A DNA stretch of 64,000 nt from Brevinema_A sp051647245. GTDB lineage: Bacteria; Spirochaetota; Brevinematia; Brevinematales; Brevinemataceae. Below the pieces are notes generated by a model, which was not told the origin of the DNA, made no database searches, and saw only the letters and a list, made by a program, of their open reading frames with translations. Positions 41,291 through 49,433 of this stretch are shown here, piece after piece. The translations under genes and the position numbers were made by a program. The stretch spans positions 469,011 through 533,010 of the forward strand of contig JBOFDS010000011.1 of the NCBI GenBank assembly GCA_051647245.1, given 5' to 3'. Numbering within the stretch: the stretch's first letter is position 1; every line of letters starts with the position of its first letter.

Positions 41291-42835
41291 TTATTTTGCG
41301 TATTCGATGACTCTCATTTCTCTGATTAAAGTTACTTTGATTTGTCCTGGATACTGCATGTTTTCTTCGATTTTCTTAGCAATTTCACGAGCAACTAAGT
41401 AAGCTTGATCATCAGTAACTTTTTCTGCAGTAACAAAGACACGAACTTCACGTCCAGCCTGGATAGCATAAGCTTTTTCCACACCTTCGCAAGAGAGAGA
41501 AATCTCTTCAAGCTGTTGGAGACGTTTGATATAGTCATCAAAGGATTCTCGTCTAGCACCTGGTCTTGCGGCAGAAATTGCGTCACAGAGCATAACTAAA
41601 GAACCTTCAATATATTTACATTCTTCTTCACCGTGGTGACAAGCAATTGCATTGACGATTCTGTCAGAGAGCCCGAACTTACGAGCCACTTCAGCACCGA
41701 CAATAGCATGGCTTCCTTCGCCGACAGCTTTGATTGTTTTACCAATATCATGCAACAAACAAGAAATCTTTGCAGATTCTACATCGATATTAAGCTCTCC
41801 AGCAAGCATTCCTGCAATGTTGGAAACCTCGATAGAGTGTTTGTATACATTTTGTCCGTAACTAGTACGGTATTTCAAGCGACCAATATAAGGGTAAAGC
41901 CCTCTTGGAAGATTGATTTTGAGTTCTTGACAAGCCTGTTTACCAGCGTCAACAATCTCAAGATTGATGTCATTTTGTACTTTTGTAACAACTTCTTCAA
42001 TTCTTGTTGGGTGGATACGACCATCCTGAACCAATTTCTCAAGAGCAATTCGGGCAATTTCTCTACGATATGGATCAAAGGAGGAAATCACAACCACTTC
42101 AGGGGTATCGTCAATAATCAAATCAACACCAGTAATTGACTCAAACGATCTGATGTTACGACCCTCTCTACCGATAATACGACCTTTCATGTCGTCGTTA
42201 GGGAGGTTAACTGTTGTAATGAACTTTTCTGTTGAAATCTCAACAGCATTTCTTTCCAAGCTGGATAACAATATTGATTTAGCTTTTTGTTCCGCTTCTT
42301 CACGAGCATTTTCTTCGATTTTTTGGATCAAAGGTACAGCTTCTTGTTTAGCTTCATTAACAACAGTATCAATAATTTGCTGTTTAGCTTCGGCAGAGCT
42401 TAAATTAGCAACTTTCTCTAAAGCTAATAAATGCTCTTTTTGAGTGTTTAATAGATCTTTTTCAAGTTTCTCAATATCGCCTTCTTTTAAGGTGATATTT
42501 TTTTCACGCTTCTCAATGGTGTCCATTTTTTTATCTAAGGTGTCTTCCTTTTGAACCAATCTACGTTGCATTTGTTGAAGTTCGTTATGTCTTTCTCTAG
42601 ACTCTCTATCAAAGACTTTCCTTTCTTCGAAAATCTTATCTTTCGCTTCAAGAAGAATTTCTTTTTTTCGAGCTTCGGCATCTTTCTCAGCAGTTTCTAA
42701 AATTGATTTAGCTTTTTGTTCAGCAGATTTTTTAGAATTCTGTGCAATGATTAATCTAACAAGGTAACCTGCAAGAGTGCCTATTAATGCAACAATAATC
42801 AGAAATAAAGGAGATCCTGTCATAGCTTCATTCAT
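41291..42835 (-). CDS. rny: Ribonuclease Y
   Basis: 514 residues from ATG 42835, which has GGAG seven bases upstream; an ATG one codon earlier (42838) is the alternative, and the longer open frame to 42928 lacks support. RNase Y is a membrane-bound endonuclease that starts mRNA decay. It has one N-terminal membrane helix (LFLIIVALIGTLAGYLV), a long coiled coil (~40-190), a KH domain (GRIIGREGRNIRSFESITGVDLIIDD) and an HD domain (LLHDIGKTIKAVGEGSHAIVGAEVA). All catalytic residues are present. It has its own strong promoter. Confidence 0.97.
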   Translation of the reverse strand: MNEAMTGSPLFLIIVALIGTLAGYLVRLIIAQNSKKSAEQKAKSILETAEKDAEARKKEILLEAKDKIFEERKVFDRESRERHNELQQMQRRLVQKEDTLDKKMDTIEKREKNITLKEGDIEKLEKDLLNTQKEHLLALEKVANLSSAEAKQQIIDTVVNEAKQEAVPLIQKIEENAREEAEQKAKSILLSSLERNAVEISTEKFITTVNLPNDDMKGRIIGREGRNIRSFESITGVDLIIDDTPEVVVISSFDPYRREIARIALEKLVQDGRIHPTRIEEVVTKVQNDINLEIVDAGKQACQELKINLPRGLYPYIGRLKYRTSYGQNVYKHSIEVSNIAGMLAGELNIDVESAKISCLLHDIGKTIKAVGEGSHAIVGAEVARKFGLSDRIVNAIACHHGEEECKYIEGSLVMLCDAISAARPGARRESFDDYIKRLQQLEEISLSCEGVEKAYAIQAGREVRVFVTAEKVTDDQAYLVAREIAKKIEENMQYPGQIKVTLIREMRVIEYAK

Positions 42836-42963
42836 CATAAAACTCCATATGTTTAGTGACAGAGATATCTCTCTAAATATAGCGAATTTCGAGTTTTGTG
42901 TTTTACTATTGCCCGTAGTTATAATCACAAAATAAGAAAAAAGCTTTTGATATTCTTTTTAAT

Positions 42964-42993
42964 ATTATAGAACGATTTACCATTTTTTGTCAA
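42964..42993 (-). promoter_or_regulatory. Promoter of rny
   Basis: On the minus strand TTGACA (42993-42988), 18 nt, TATAAT (42969-42964). It leaves a ~120-nt leader before the rny start. Confidence 0.75.
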
Positions 42994-43126
42994 CACTTTT
43001 GAGGTATCAATTTTCATTATTATTTCTTTTATGATTTTTCTGAAAGCTTGATTTTTTATGAAATTTGATGCATAATATGATTCTAATATTATAATATTTG
43101 CAAGTCATCACTAAGGAAGGAAAATA

Positions 43127-44302
43127 ATGCGTTATTTATCGATGTTTGGTACAGATGGTTTTCGTACATTTCGTGCGATGCTTAATGGTAAACTGATTTA
43201 TGTTCCTGAGAAGTCCCCTAAGATTGATTCTGAGATTTTATCTCAGCATGATTTTTCCTTACGAGTTCAAACCATTTTAGCTCCGTTCACAGACAATCAT
43301 CCCAAAATCAAAGATCTTGCGGCTATTTTATCACCTGATTGTGGTTCTTTAGTGGAGTTACATTCTAAGTTTGCGATTTGGCGACCAAAAAATCATCTCT
43401 CTTTGATGAGTATGAATATTATGGCATCTCTCTTTGAATTATTTGAAATTAAAGACGAGCAAAGTAAATTTCCATATCTTGCGAATGAATACGACTCTGC
43501 TATTGCCTTTGCTGAAGCCTTTTCTATAGAGCAAAAAGAAATATATGTGCCTGAATATTTATCCACTGTTCTTCCTTTGCCAGCAACGAATAAACAGACA
43601 AAAATCAATATTGTCACTCAAGATAAAAAAGAGTTTACAAAACTTGCACAGACATACCTTGATGAAAAATCTCACCGTGTTGACGGCGTGAATCTCTTTA
43701 AGATAGTTGGTCATATGGCTACTATTATTGAGGCACTCTATCAAGGTGAAAAGAAACATTTTGTGTTTTCTAATGATCCTGTGAGTATTGCTTTACCTGC
43801 TGATAATCTTGAGTATCTTTTAGCCGGATTTTATCTTAGCCAGTCCGATTTACCTATCAGACATATTTATGCGGTATCTTCTAATCATCGTATGGTGCAC
43901 CAGTTTCTTGAAAAGGGTGAATTTGTGTTTAACGGCGAAATGCCGAGTCCTTCTTTTATGATTACGTTATATCGTTTGTTATTTGAGGCTTCAAGAGGAT
44001 CAATCGAAAAAGTGACAAGATGGCGTCAAGAATTTTCAGCACAAGGTTCTTTCAAAGTTGATAGTACTACCTTAGAGCGTCTTAAAAGCGTATTCAAACC
44101 TGTCTTTACAGCGAAAGGTCTATGTGATCAGTCTCAAAAAGAATTCGAATCTACAAGCAATCTCAAATCATCAAAATTGGCCTTAACAATGATGACTCTT
44201 GCCAAAGAATCCTTAGAACCGATTCTTGCGTTTGAATTGGAAAATCCAGCACTAGAATCTAGTACTGAAGACTATCCTACAATTATGCGTTTACCAAAAT
44301 AA
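43127..44302 (+). CDS. Degenerate threonine-synthase homologue
   Basis: 391 residues. The overall path follows threonine synthase: MRYLSMFGTDGF and FRAMLNGKLIYVPE at the start; GSLVELHSKFAIWRPKNHLSL where the enzyme has LELFHGPTLAFKD; LANEYDSAIAFAEAF where it has TATSGDTGAAVAHAF; ALPADNLEYLLAGFYLSQSDLPI where it has VPSGNFGDxxAG. The PLP-binding Lys (FKD), the SGDTG substrate/PLP loop and the GNFG phosphate loop are all replaced. A normal catalytic role is therefore excluded, although the frame is full length. It is transcribed alone behind AAGGAAGGAAAATA. Confidence 0.65.
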   Translation: MRYLSMFGTDGFRTFRAMLNGKLIYVPEKSPKIDSEILSQHDFSLRVQTILAPFTDNHPKIKDLAAILSPDCGSLVELHSKFAIWRPKNHLSLMSMNIMASLFELFEIKDEQSKFPYLANEYDSAIAFAEAFSIEQKEIYVPEYLSTVLPLPATNKQTKINIVTQDKKEFTKLAQTYLDEKSHRVDGVNLFKIVGHMATIIEALYQGEKKHFVFSNDPVSIALPADNLEYLLAGFYLSQSDLPIRHIYAVSSNHRMVHQFLEKGEFVFNGEMPSPSFMITLYRLLFEASRGSIEKVTRWRQEFSAQGSFKVDSTTLERLKSVFKPVFTAKGLCDQSQKEFESTSNLKSSKLALTMMTLAKESLEPILAFELENPALESSTEDYPTIMRLPK

Positions 44303-44328
44303 AAACTGCCTTTATGGCAGTTTTTTTA
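44302..44328. terminator. Terminator between convergent genes
   Basis: AAAACTGCC / GGCAGTTTT stem with a 4-nt loop and a run of T. Confidence 0.8.
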
Positions 44329-45645
44329 TTTATTTGTACGAATGAATTCTTGTGCATCTCGAAGAGGTTTGTGAAATAATCTCTCAAGATTTTTTTGAGA
44401 TAGCCATTCTTTGGGTTCTACGTAGAGTCCTTGCACTAAGATTGATAAATGTAAATGATCTCCGGTAGATTGTCCAGTAGTCCCACTGATAGCGATCTGT
44501 TGACCAGATTTAACTTTTTGTCCCTCATCAACCAAAAGTTCCTCATTATGAGCGTACATCGAGTAAACACCTAAACCGTGATCGATATAAATTGTTTTAC
44601 CATTGCCGCTATTCCAGTCAGCATAAATAACTTTTCCGTCCATCAGTGCGTAGATAGGACTGTTTTTTTGACGAGCAAGATCAAGCCCTCTATGAACTGA
44701 GGTACGCACAATTTTTTCTTGATAATAGTAGGTTCTACGATCCCCATAAGTAGCTGTAGTATAGGCATTAGGGAAGGGCATTGAAGGGTTTGAAAAATGT
44801 TCTGCTTTGGAAATAATTGTTTTTGCGGTGCTTTGGAAGTTTGTAGTTCTTGTGCATTTCCAGCGGTTAAAAGTTCTTGTAGATGCCAAAACCTTATTAA
44901 TCGCGGTGATGTTACCTTCAAGTTTCTTCGCTTCTTCTTTAGAAAGAGAAAGTTCTTTGGCTTTTTGAGCAGCATAATTTTTAGGCAACATGATTTTTTT
45001 CTTTACATAGTCACGAAGGATTGGTTTGGTTTCGATAGGGAGTGTGGCAATATTTCCAGCCTTATCAATGGCAACAATTTTCTGACGAGAAAGTCTTGAT
45101 GAGTGATCCGAATACCACGGAAACAAGATTACATAGTAACCGTCTTTTATGTAAGTTCTTGGGTAGAAAGGGGTGTCTTTTTCGTCTACAACACCAAGGA
45201 ATTGAAGATTTTTCGCAAGTTCACTTTTGACGACTACAAGACCCGATCCACCATGTGTGATAGTATCTGAAATAGCGATCGTTTGTAATTGAGGGGTGGA
45301 AATTTTTAATTTTACATTAATCTTATAAGTTTTATTCACCCAGTCTTTTTTATGATCAATCACCGAAATACTAAATTTGGATTGGTTAGTGAGAGGTTCT
45401 GAGGGTGTGTATAGGTTGATGGTTTTACCATGATTTGTAATTAATTCACGCGTGAAAGTAACGGCTTTCCCATTTGCGATGGCTGTGAGTGTAAAATCTT
45501 TTTTTGTGGTGATTGCAAGAGGGGTTGTTCCGTTCCACTCCATGTTTGCAAGTTTCCCCCAAGTATTTAAAGGCAGAACTAATACTTCAGCTCTAGAAAT
45601 AGCAGGGATTGAGAAAATAAGTAGTGTTAATAGAATTTTACGCAT
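44326..45645 (-). CDS. Secreted M23-family metallopeptidase
   Basis: 439 residues with a signal peptide (RKILLTLLIFSIPAISRAE). The catalytic LytM domain lies in the C-terminal ~140 residues: HRGLDLARQKNSPIYAL (HxxxD), GKTIYIDHGLGVYSMYAH and DHLHLSILV supply the zinc ligands and catalytic His. These enzymes cut peptidoglycan peptides or activate amidases. The N-terminal ~280 residues are beta-rich and probably position the enzyme in the periplasm. It starts behind GAGGACGTCATTCC and is monocistronic. Confidence 0.9.
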   Translation of the reverse strand: MRKILLTLLIFSIPAISRAEVLVLPLNTWGKLANMEWNGTTPLAITTKKDFTLTAIANGKAVTFTRELITNHGKTINLYTPSEPLTNQSKFSISVIDHKKDWVNKTYKINVKLKISTPQLQTIAISDTITHGGSGLVVVKSELAKNLQFLGVVDEKDTPFYPRTYIKDGYYVILFPWYSDHSSRLSRQKIVAIDKAGNIATLPIETKPILRDYVKKKIMLPKNYAAQKAKELSLSKEEAKKLEGNITAINKVLASTRTFNRWKCTRTTNFQSTAKTIISKAEHFSNPSMPFPNAYTTATYGDRRTYYYQEKIVRTSVHRGLDLARQKNSPIYALMDGKVIYADWNSGNGKTIYIDHGLGVYSMYAHNEELLVDEGQKVKSGQQIAISGTTGQSTGDHLHLSILVQGLYVEPKEWLSQKNLERLFHKPLRDAQEFIRTNK

Positions 45646-45751
45646 GGAATGACGTCCTCTTTGAAAAATGTGTTTCTATATTATCACATAATTTTTTATT
45701 TTTGTCCAATGAATTTTCTCAAAAAATCCTCTTTCTTTACAAGAAAAAGAC

Positions 45752-45780
45752 TTGAATTTAGCTCAAGAATATGCTATAAT
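45752..45780 (+). promoter_or_regulatory. Promoter of tRNA-Val
   Basis: TTGAAT (45752-45757), 17 nt, TATAAT (45775-45780). Confidence 0.75.
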
Positions 45781-45797
45781 ATTGAGTATTAAGTTAC

Positions 45798-45871
45798 GGG
45801 TGATTAGCTCAGTTGGTTAGAGCACCTGCTCGACACGCAGGGGGTCAATGGTTCGAATCCGTTATCGCCCA
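45798..45871 (+). tRNA. tRNA-Val(GAC)
   Basis: Acceptor GGGTGAT/ATCGCCC, D arm GCTC/GAGC, anticodon stem CCTGC/GCAGG, T arm AATGG/CCGTT, discriminator A, CCA not encoded. The 7-nt loop is TCGACAC, giving anticodon GAC. The base before the anticodon is C instead of the near-universal T33. The variable loop is GGGTC. Confidence 0.92.
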
Positions 45872-45879
45872 ATATTATG

Positions 45880-45918
45880 AAACTCTATTTCGATGTGTGC
45901 CATCAAATAGAGTTTTTT
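45880..45918 (+). terminator. Terminator of tRNA-Val
   Basis: AAACTCTATTT (45880-45890) / AAATAGAGTTT (45905-45915) with a run of T. Confidence 0.8.
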
Positions 45919-45942
45919 TTATCTCATATTAAGGAGAACATT

Positions 45943-46392
45943 ATGCCAAAAAATAAAGATTTATATTTTATGAGGCACGCGGAAGTTACTGCTTCTGCCT
46001 CAAAGTGTACCTATTTTCAAGTGGGTGCTGTTATCGTTAAAAATGATAGGATTATTTCTCATGGTTATAATGGAACTCCTGCAGGATATCCAGAAGATTG
46101 TCCTGATTATTTTTGTGGAGATCCTGTAACAAGAGAAGAGCATCATATTTTTTCTGAAAATACCACTATTCATGCTGAAATGAACGCTATTTTATGGGCT
46201 GCTCGTTCTGGTATTCCTATTGAAGGGAGTACTATTTATGTAACCTTGCAACCTTGTCATAATTGTACCAAAGCTTGTGCAGGTGCAGGGATTACTCGTA
46301 TTGTTTATAAAGAAGCTTATGATAAATCGAATCCTTACTCTGTGGAATTTTGTCAACATGCAGGGCTTACTATCGAACAATTAAAGGATTAG
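45943..46392 (+). CDS. dCMP/cytidine deaminase family protein
   Basis: 149 residues from ATG 45943 behind TAAGGAGAACATT; the open frame extends upstream into the tRNA terminator without support. Zinc ligands are in IHAEMNAILWAA (HAE) and LQPCHNCTKAC (PCxxC). The GYNGTPAGYPEDC segment is typical of dCMP deaminases (ComEB type), which supply dUMP for thymidylate synthesis. The family alternative is a general cytidine deaminase, but the inserted zinc-loop region favours dCMP. ispH follows by 3 nt. Confidence 0.88.
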   Translation: MPKNKDLYFMRHAEVTASASKCTYFQVGAVIVKNDRIISHGYNGTPAGYPEDCPDYFCGDPVTREEHHIFSENTTIHAEMNAILWAARSGIPIEGSTIYVTLQPCHNCTKACAGAGITRIVYKEAYDKSNPYSVEFCQHAGLTIEQLKD

Positions 46393-46395
46393 ATA

Positions 46396-47256
46396 ATGGA
46401 AGTGTTAATACCAAAAACTTCTGGCTTTTGTCCAGGGGTAAAACGCGCCGAAGATGGCGTTTTTGCTCTAAAAAAAACACAATCTCAAGTGAACCTTCAC
46501 GGCCCTTTGATCCATAATCAAAATTATATCTCTATGCTTCAAGAACATAATATTAAAGCTGTCGATCTTTCTGATATCGAAGAAGGTGAGACTTTAGTTA
46601 TTCGCACGCATGGGATTTCTCGTTATGAGGAAGCAGATCTTGCGGAGAGATTTCTTCTAAAAGATCTTACCTGTCCTATTGTAAAACGTGTCCAAAAACA
46701 TGTAGAAAAAGCTGCTTTAGAAGGATCTTTTGTGATTATCTCAGGTAAGGAGCAACATGCAGAAGTACAGGGTTTGGTGAGTTATGCTGAGCATTTCAAA
46801 GTGATTGAGGGACAAGATGATCTGGAAGAATTTTTGAAGAATTATAAAAACATCATTCCGAGTACCACGCAAAAAATTTTTATTATTTCTCAAACTACCC
46901 ACTCTAGACCATTTTTTGAATTTTTGTGTCAAGAACTTCAATCGTATATTACGGAATTTCCTATAGAAGTGAAGGATACCATTTGTCCCATCACTGAAAA
47001 TAAAGAAAAGGAATCTCTTGAGTTGCAGGAGTTGGTTGACTTTACGATTGTTATCGGCGACCCTCATAGCTCAAATTCTAAAAAACTCTACCAAATTCTT
47101 AAAAAAGATGAAACAGTGATTTTTACACAAAATTTGACACATTTACAAGAATTAAAAAGTAACTGGGATGGGATCCAAAAAGTTTTAGTGGTTTCTTCAA
47201 CCTCTACACCGACCTTTATTGAGCAAGAGATTGTGCAGTACCTAGAAAATTATTAA
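46396..47256 (+). CDS. ispH: 4-hydroxy-3-methylbut-2-enyl diphosphate reductase
   Basis: 286 residues. IspH makes IPP and DMAPP in the last step of the MEP isoprenoid pathway. The three cluster cysteines are in TSGFCPGVKRA, DLTCPIVKRVQKH and KDTICPITENK. HGPLIHNQNYI and ISQTTHS are also conserved. It lies 3 nt after the deaminase gene and 28 nt before the polyprenyl synthase, so isoprenoid genes are grouped. Confidence 0.96.
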   Translation: MEVLIPKTSGFCPGVKRAEDGVFALKKTQSQVNLHGPLIHNQNYISMLQEHNIKAVDLSDIEEGETLVIRTHGISRYEEADLAERFLLKDLTCPIVKRVQKHVEKAALEGSFVIISGKEQHAEVQGLVSYAEHFKVIEGQDDLEEFLKNYKNIIPSTTQKIFIISQTTHSRPFFEFLCQELQSYITEFPIEVKDTICPITENKEKESLELQELVDFTIVIGDPHSSNSKKLYQILKKDETVIFTQNLTHLQELKSNWDGIQKVLVVSSTSTPTFIEQEIVQYLENY

Positions 47257-47284
47257 TTTGATTATTATCGAATAAGGAAAAGTT

Positions 47285-48274
47285 ATGACCTTTTTTGAAT
47301 ATACAACCCAGCTTAAACCTAAACTCCTCTCTGAAATCCAAAGACAATGCTATGAACTTTCTCAAACTCCCCTTCCTAATGCGAAGCTTTTTGGTGATTA
47401 TTTATTAGAGTTTACTTCTCGAGGGAAATTATTACGGGGAGCATTTGTATTTTTATCTGCGGAGTCTTTTGGTTTTCGCAATGAGCTTTCTATTAATACA
47501 GCTGCAGGAGCTTTGGAGATAGCGCAATCTGCTTTACTAGTCCACGATGATATTATGGATAATGATGATATTCGTCGAGGAAAAGCATCGATGCATAAGA
47601 TTTTCCACGATCAAGGACGTGTTTCTGAACACTCTGGCAAATCAATGGCGCTTTGTCTGGGTGATTTGGCGATATTTTCTTTATTTTCTCAAATTTCTTT
47701 TTCCCCTGAACTAGTTACTTTATTTTCTAGAGAATTAAGTCGTACTGCTTTGGGACAAGCTTTTGAAATTGAACAATCAAACTTCTCTAGTGAACTTTCT
47801 CAAAAAGACATTTTGTCGATTATGGAATATAAAACAGCTCGTTATACTTTTGTTTTGCCTTTTATGGCTGGTGCGATTATCTCACAACAAGATGAAGCGA
47901 CAAAAATCGCTATTGAAAAATTAGGGACAATAATGGGTTATTTGTTTCAAATTCGTGATGATGAATTAAATTTCCTACCCTTTGAGATCACCAAAAAACC
48001 ATCTGGTGGTGATATTCGTGAGAATAAAAAAACTTTGATCCGTTTGAAATTGCTTGAGGAGTTTCCTCATTTGAAGCAATATTTTGGTAAGGACTACGGA
48101 TTAGAGGTCGTCCAACAACACTACCAAAACTCCAAAACAAAACAAGAAATTACAGTTCTCCTCAATCAATATCATCATGATGCTTCTACATTACTTAGGG
48201 AGTTACCTATTTCTACTGATTACTTGATTATTTGGGAAGATTTGATTAATTATCTTTGGAATCGAGTGTATTAA
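47285..48274 (+). CDS. Polyprenyl diphosphate synthase
   Basis: 329 residues. The first Asp-rich motif is VHDDIMDNDDIRRG and the second region is FQIRDDELNF, which has Asn where DDxxD is usual. GKLLRGAFVFLSAE and KTARYTFVLPFMAG complete the isoprenyl-synthase pattern. It joins IPP units to make a C15-C20 or longer chain. Product length cannot be read with confidence. It is downstream of ispH in the same apparent operon, behind AAGGAAAAGTT. Confidence 0.9.
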   Translation: MTFFEYTTQLKPKLLSEIQRQCYELSQTPLPNAKLFGDYLLEFTSRGKLLRGAFVFLSAESFGFRNELSINTAAGALEIAQSALLVHDDIMDNDDIRRGKASMHKIFHDQGRVSEHSGKSMALCLGDLAIFSLFSQISFSPELVTLFSRELSRTALGQAFEIEQSNFSSELSQKDILSIMEYKTARYTFVLPFMAGAIISQQDEATKIAIEKLGTIMGYLFQIRDDELNFLPFEITKKPSGGDIRENKKTLIRLKLLEEFPHLKQYFGKDYGLEVVQQHYQNSKTKQEITVLLNQYHHDASTLLRELPISTDYLIIWEDLINYLWNRVY

Positions 48275-48284
48275 AAGCAAAAAT

Positions 48285-48312
48285 AAAAGGAAGCATTAAG
48301 CTTCCTTTTTGT
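48285..48312. terminator. Terminator after the isoprenoid operon
   Basis: AAAGGAAGC / GCTTCCTTT hairpin followed by a T run. Confidence 0.75.
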
Positions 48313-48338
48313 TTATATACTATGTTAAGTTCGAGCGA

Positions 48339-48530
48339 TTATTCATCGTCGTCATCAAAATCAACGAAATCTTTAAGATCATCCCAGTCATCGTCGTCCG
48401 AATCATCGTCACTATCCCAGTCATCATCTTCATCAAAGTCATCGTTTCCAAGCCATGAATTCTCTTCATCCCAATCATCATCGACTGATTTCCAGTTCAT
48501 GTCATTAATTTCATTATTTTTAAAAGGCAT
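48339..48530 (-). CDS. Extremely acidic Asp/Trp-rich small protein
   Basis: 63 residues from ATG 48530 behind GTTGGAGGGAAT; the longer open frame to 48593 is not supported. After a short MPFKNNEINDMNWKS start, the rest is almost all Asp and Glu with Trp at intervals (DDDWDEENSW, EDDDWDSDD, DDDDWDDL). About half of the residues are acidic. There is no signal or membrane segment. It could be a nucleic-acid mimic or a cation-binding protein; no family is recognised. It lies alone, convergent with the isoprenoid operon. Confidence 0.7.
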   Translation of the reverse strand: MPFKNNEINDMNWKSVDDDWDEENSWLGNDDFDEDDDWDSDDDSDDDDWDDLKDFVDFDDDDE

Positions 48531-48668
48531 ATTCCCTCCAACTTCAAAAACACTTCTTAAATGAAATATAATATTACATATATTATTAAGCAAAGTTGCT
48601 TTCTTGTCAAGAATTTTTTTAAAAATTAGATCTAATTTTTTTTATTTGGTTTTAATTACTAAAATTGA

Positions 48669-48697
48669 TTGATTTTTTTATCAAAATAGTGTAAAAT
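48669..48697 (+). promoter_or_regulatory. Promoter of HIT-rpsU
   Basis: TTGATT (48669-48674), 17 nt, TAAAAT (48692-48697). A second TTGATT overlaps at 48665. Confidence 0.65.
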
Positions 48698-48704
48698 ATT
48701 GGGT

Positions 48705-48765
48705 ACATCGTGAAGGAGGTGATGAATTCACACCTTGCAGGTTTTAGAATAATAAAGAGGTACAT
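48705..48765 (+). promoter_or_regulatory. HIT-rpsU leader with an 11-nt perfect anti-16S element
   Basis: The ~60-nt leader contains AAGGAGGTGAT (48713-48723), complementary over its whole length to the expected 16S 3' tail. It lies more than 40 nt upstream of the HIT start, which has its own AAAGAGG. The element can fold: GTGAA/TTCAC (48710-48714/48727-48731) or AGGTG/CACCT (48717-48721/48731-48735). An ATG at 48722 opens a 15-codon frame ending in ATGA at the HIT start, but it is too close to GGAGG to be read normally. Ribosome-mediated or S21 control is inferred. Confidence 0.5.
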
Positions 48766-49104
48766 ATGAATTCATGTATTTTTTGTCAAATTGTTCAAAA
48801 AAATATTCCTGCAACTATTATTTATGAAGATGATGTGGTGCTTGCTTTTCCAGATATCAATCCCTTAGCAAAGACTCATATTATCGTCATTCCAAAAGAG
48901 TGCTGTTTATTTTTTCACGATATTCCAGACAGTACAATCATCAGTCTATCTCATGCGATCAAAACCATAGTGAAAGATCTTGGTCTTGATCAGACGGGTT
49001 ATCGCCTCGTCAATAATAATGGAGCTCATGGTGCTCAAAGTGTGCCTCATGCTCATATTCATATTATTGGTGGTGAGCAGCTTGGTCATCGTTTGCAGGG
49101 ATAG
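48766..49104 (+). CDS. HIT family nucleotide hydrolase
   Basis: 112 residues of the HINT/PKCI type. CIFCQIVQKNIPATIIYEDD starts the domain and the histidine triad is HAHIH (QSVPHAHIHIIGG). These proteins split phosphoramidates such as AMP-lysine. It is the first gene of a pair with rpsU. The start at 48766 overlaps the end of the short leader frame. Confidence 0.95.
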   Translation: MNSCIFCQIVQKNIPATIIYEDDVVLAFPDINPLAKTHIIVIPKECCLFFHDIPDSTIISLSHAIKTIVKDLGLDQTGYRLVNNNGAHGAQSVPHAHIHIIGGEQLGHRLQG

Positions 49105-49144
49105 CAAAAATAGAAAATTACAGGTTATTAGCCTAGGAGCAAAT

Positions 49145-49357
49145 ATGTTATTAGTCGAAGTTCGTGACGGGGAATCCGTAGAAGGTGCTATTAAGCGTTT
49201 TAAAAAAGAAGTAGAAAAAGATGGAATTCTCACAGCTGAGAAAAAACACCGTTTCTATGAAAAACCATCTGAAACAAGAAAACGTAAAAAAGCCGTTGTT
49301 CAACGTAAGATCGAGAAAAAAGTTCGTAAAATGAAACAAATGGAACGTTACGCTTAA
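49145..49357 (+). CDS. rpsU: 30S ribosomal protein S21
   Basis: 70 residues from ATG 49145 behind CTAGGAGCAA. The S21 pattern is clear: VEVRDGESVEGAIKRFKKEVEKDGIL, then FYEKPSETRKRKKAV and a very basic tail. S21 sits beside the 16S 3' end and helps start-site selection. It follows the HIT gene by 40 nt and is followed by a terminator. Confidence 0.96.
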   Translation: MLLVEVRDGESVEGAIKRFKKEVEKDGILTAEKKHRFYEKPSETRKRKKAVVQRKIEKKVRKMKQMERYA

Positions 49358-49373
49358 TCAATTTTATAAAATC

Positions 49374-49403
49374 AACAAGACCTCGATAGGGGTCTTGTTT
49401 TTT
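49374..49403 (+). terminator. Terminator after rpsU
   Basis: ACAAGACC / GGTCTTGT stem followed by TTTTTTG. Confidence 0.75.
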
Positions 49404-49433
49404 GTATCTATATCAAGAGTGAGGACTTGAAAT

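Noticed and set aside
42836..42928. 30-residue N-terminal extension of RNase Y
   Set aside because: It precedes the conserved membrane helix, lacks a ribosome-binding site and is part of the leader below the mapped promoter.
48722..48769. 15-codon leader peptide upstream of the HIT gene
   Set aside because: Its ATG is only two bases after GGAGG, too close for normal initiation; treated as part of a regulatory element.
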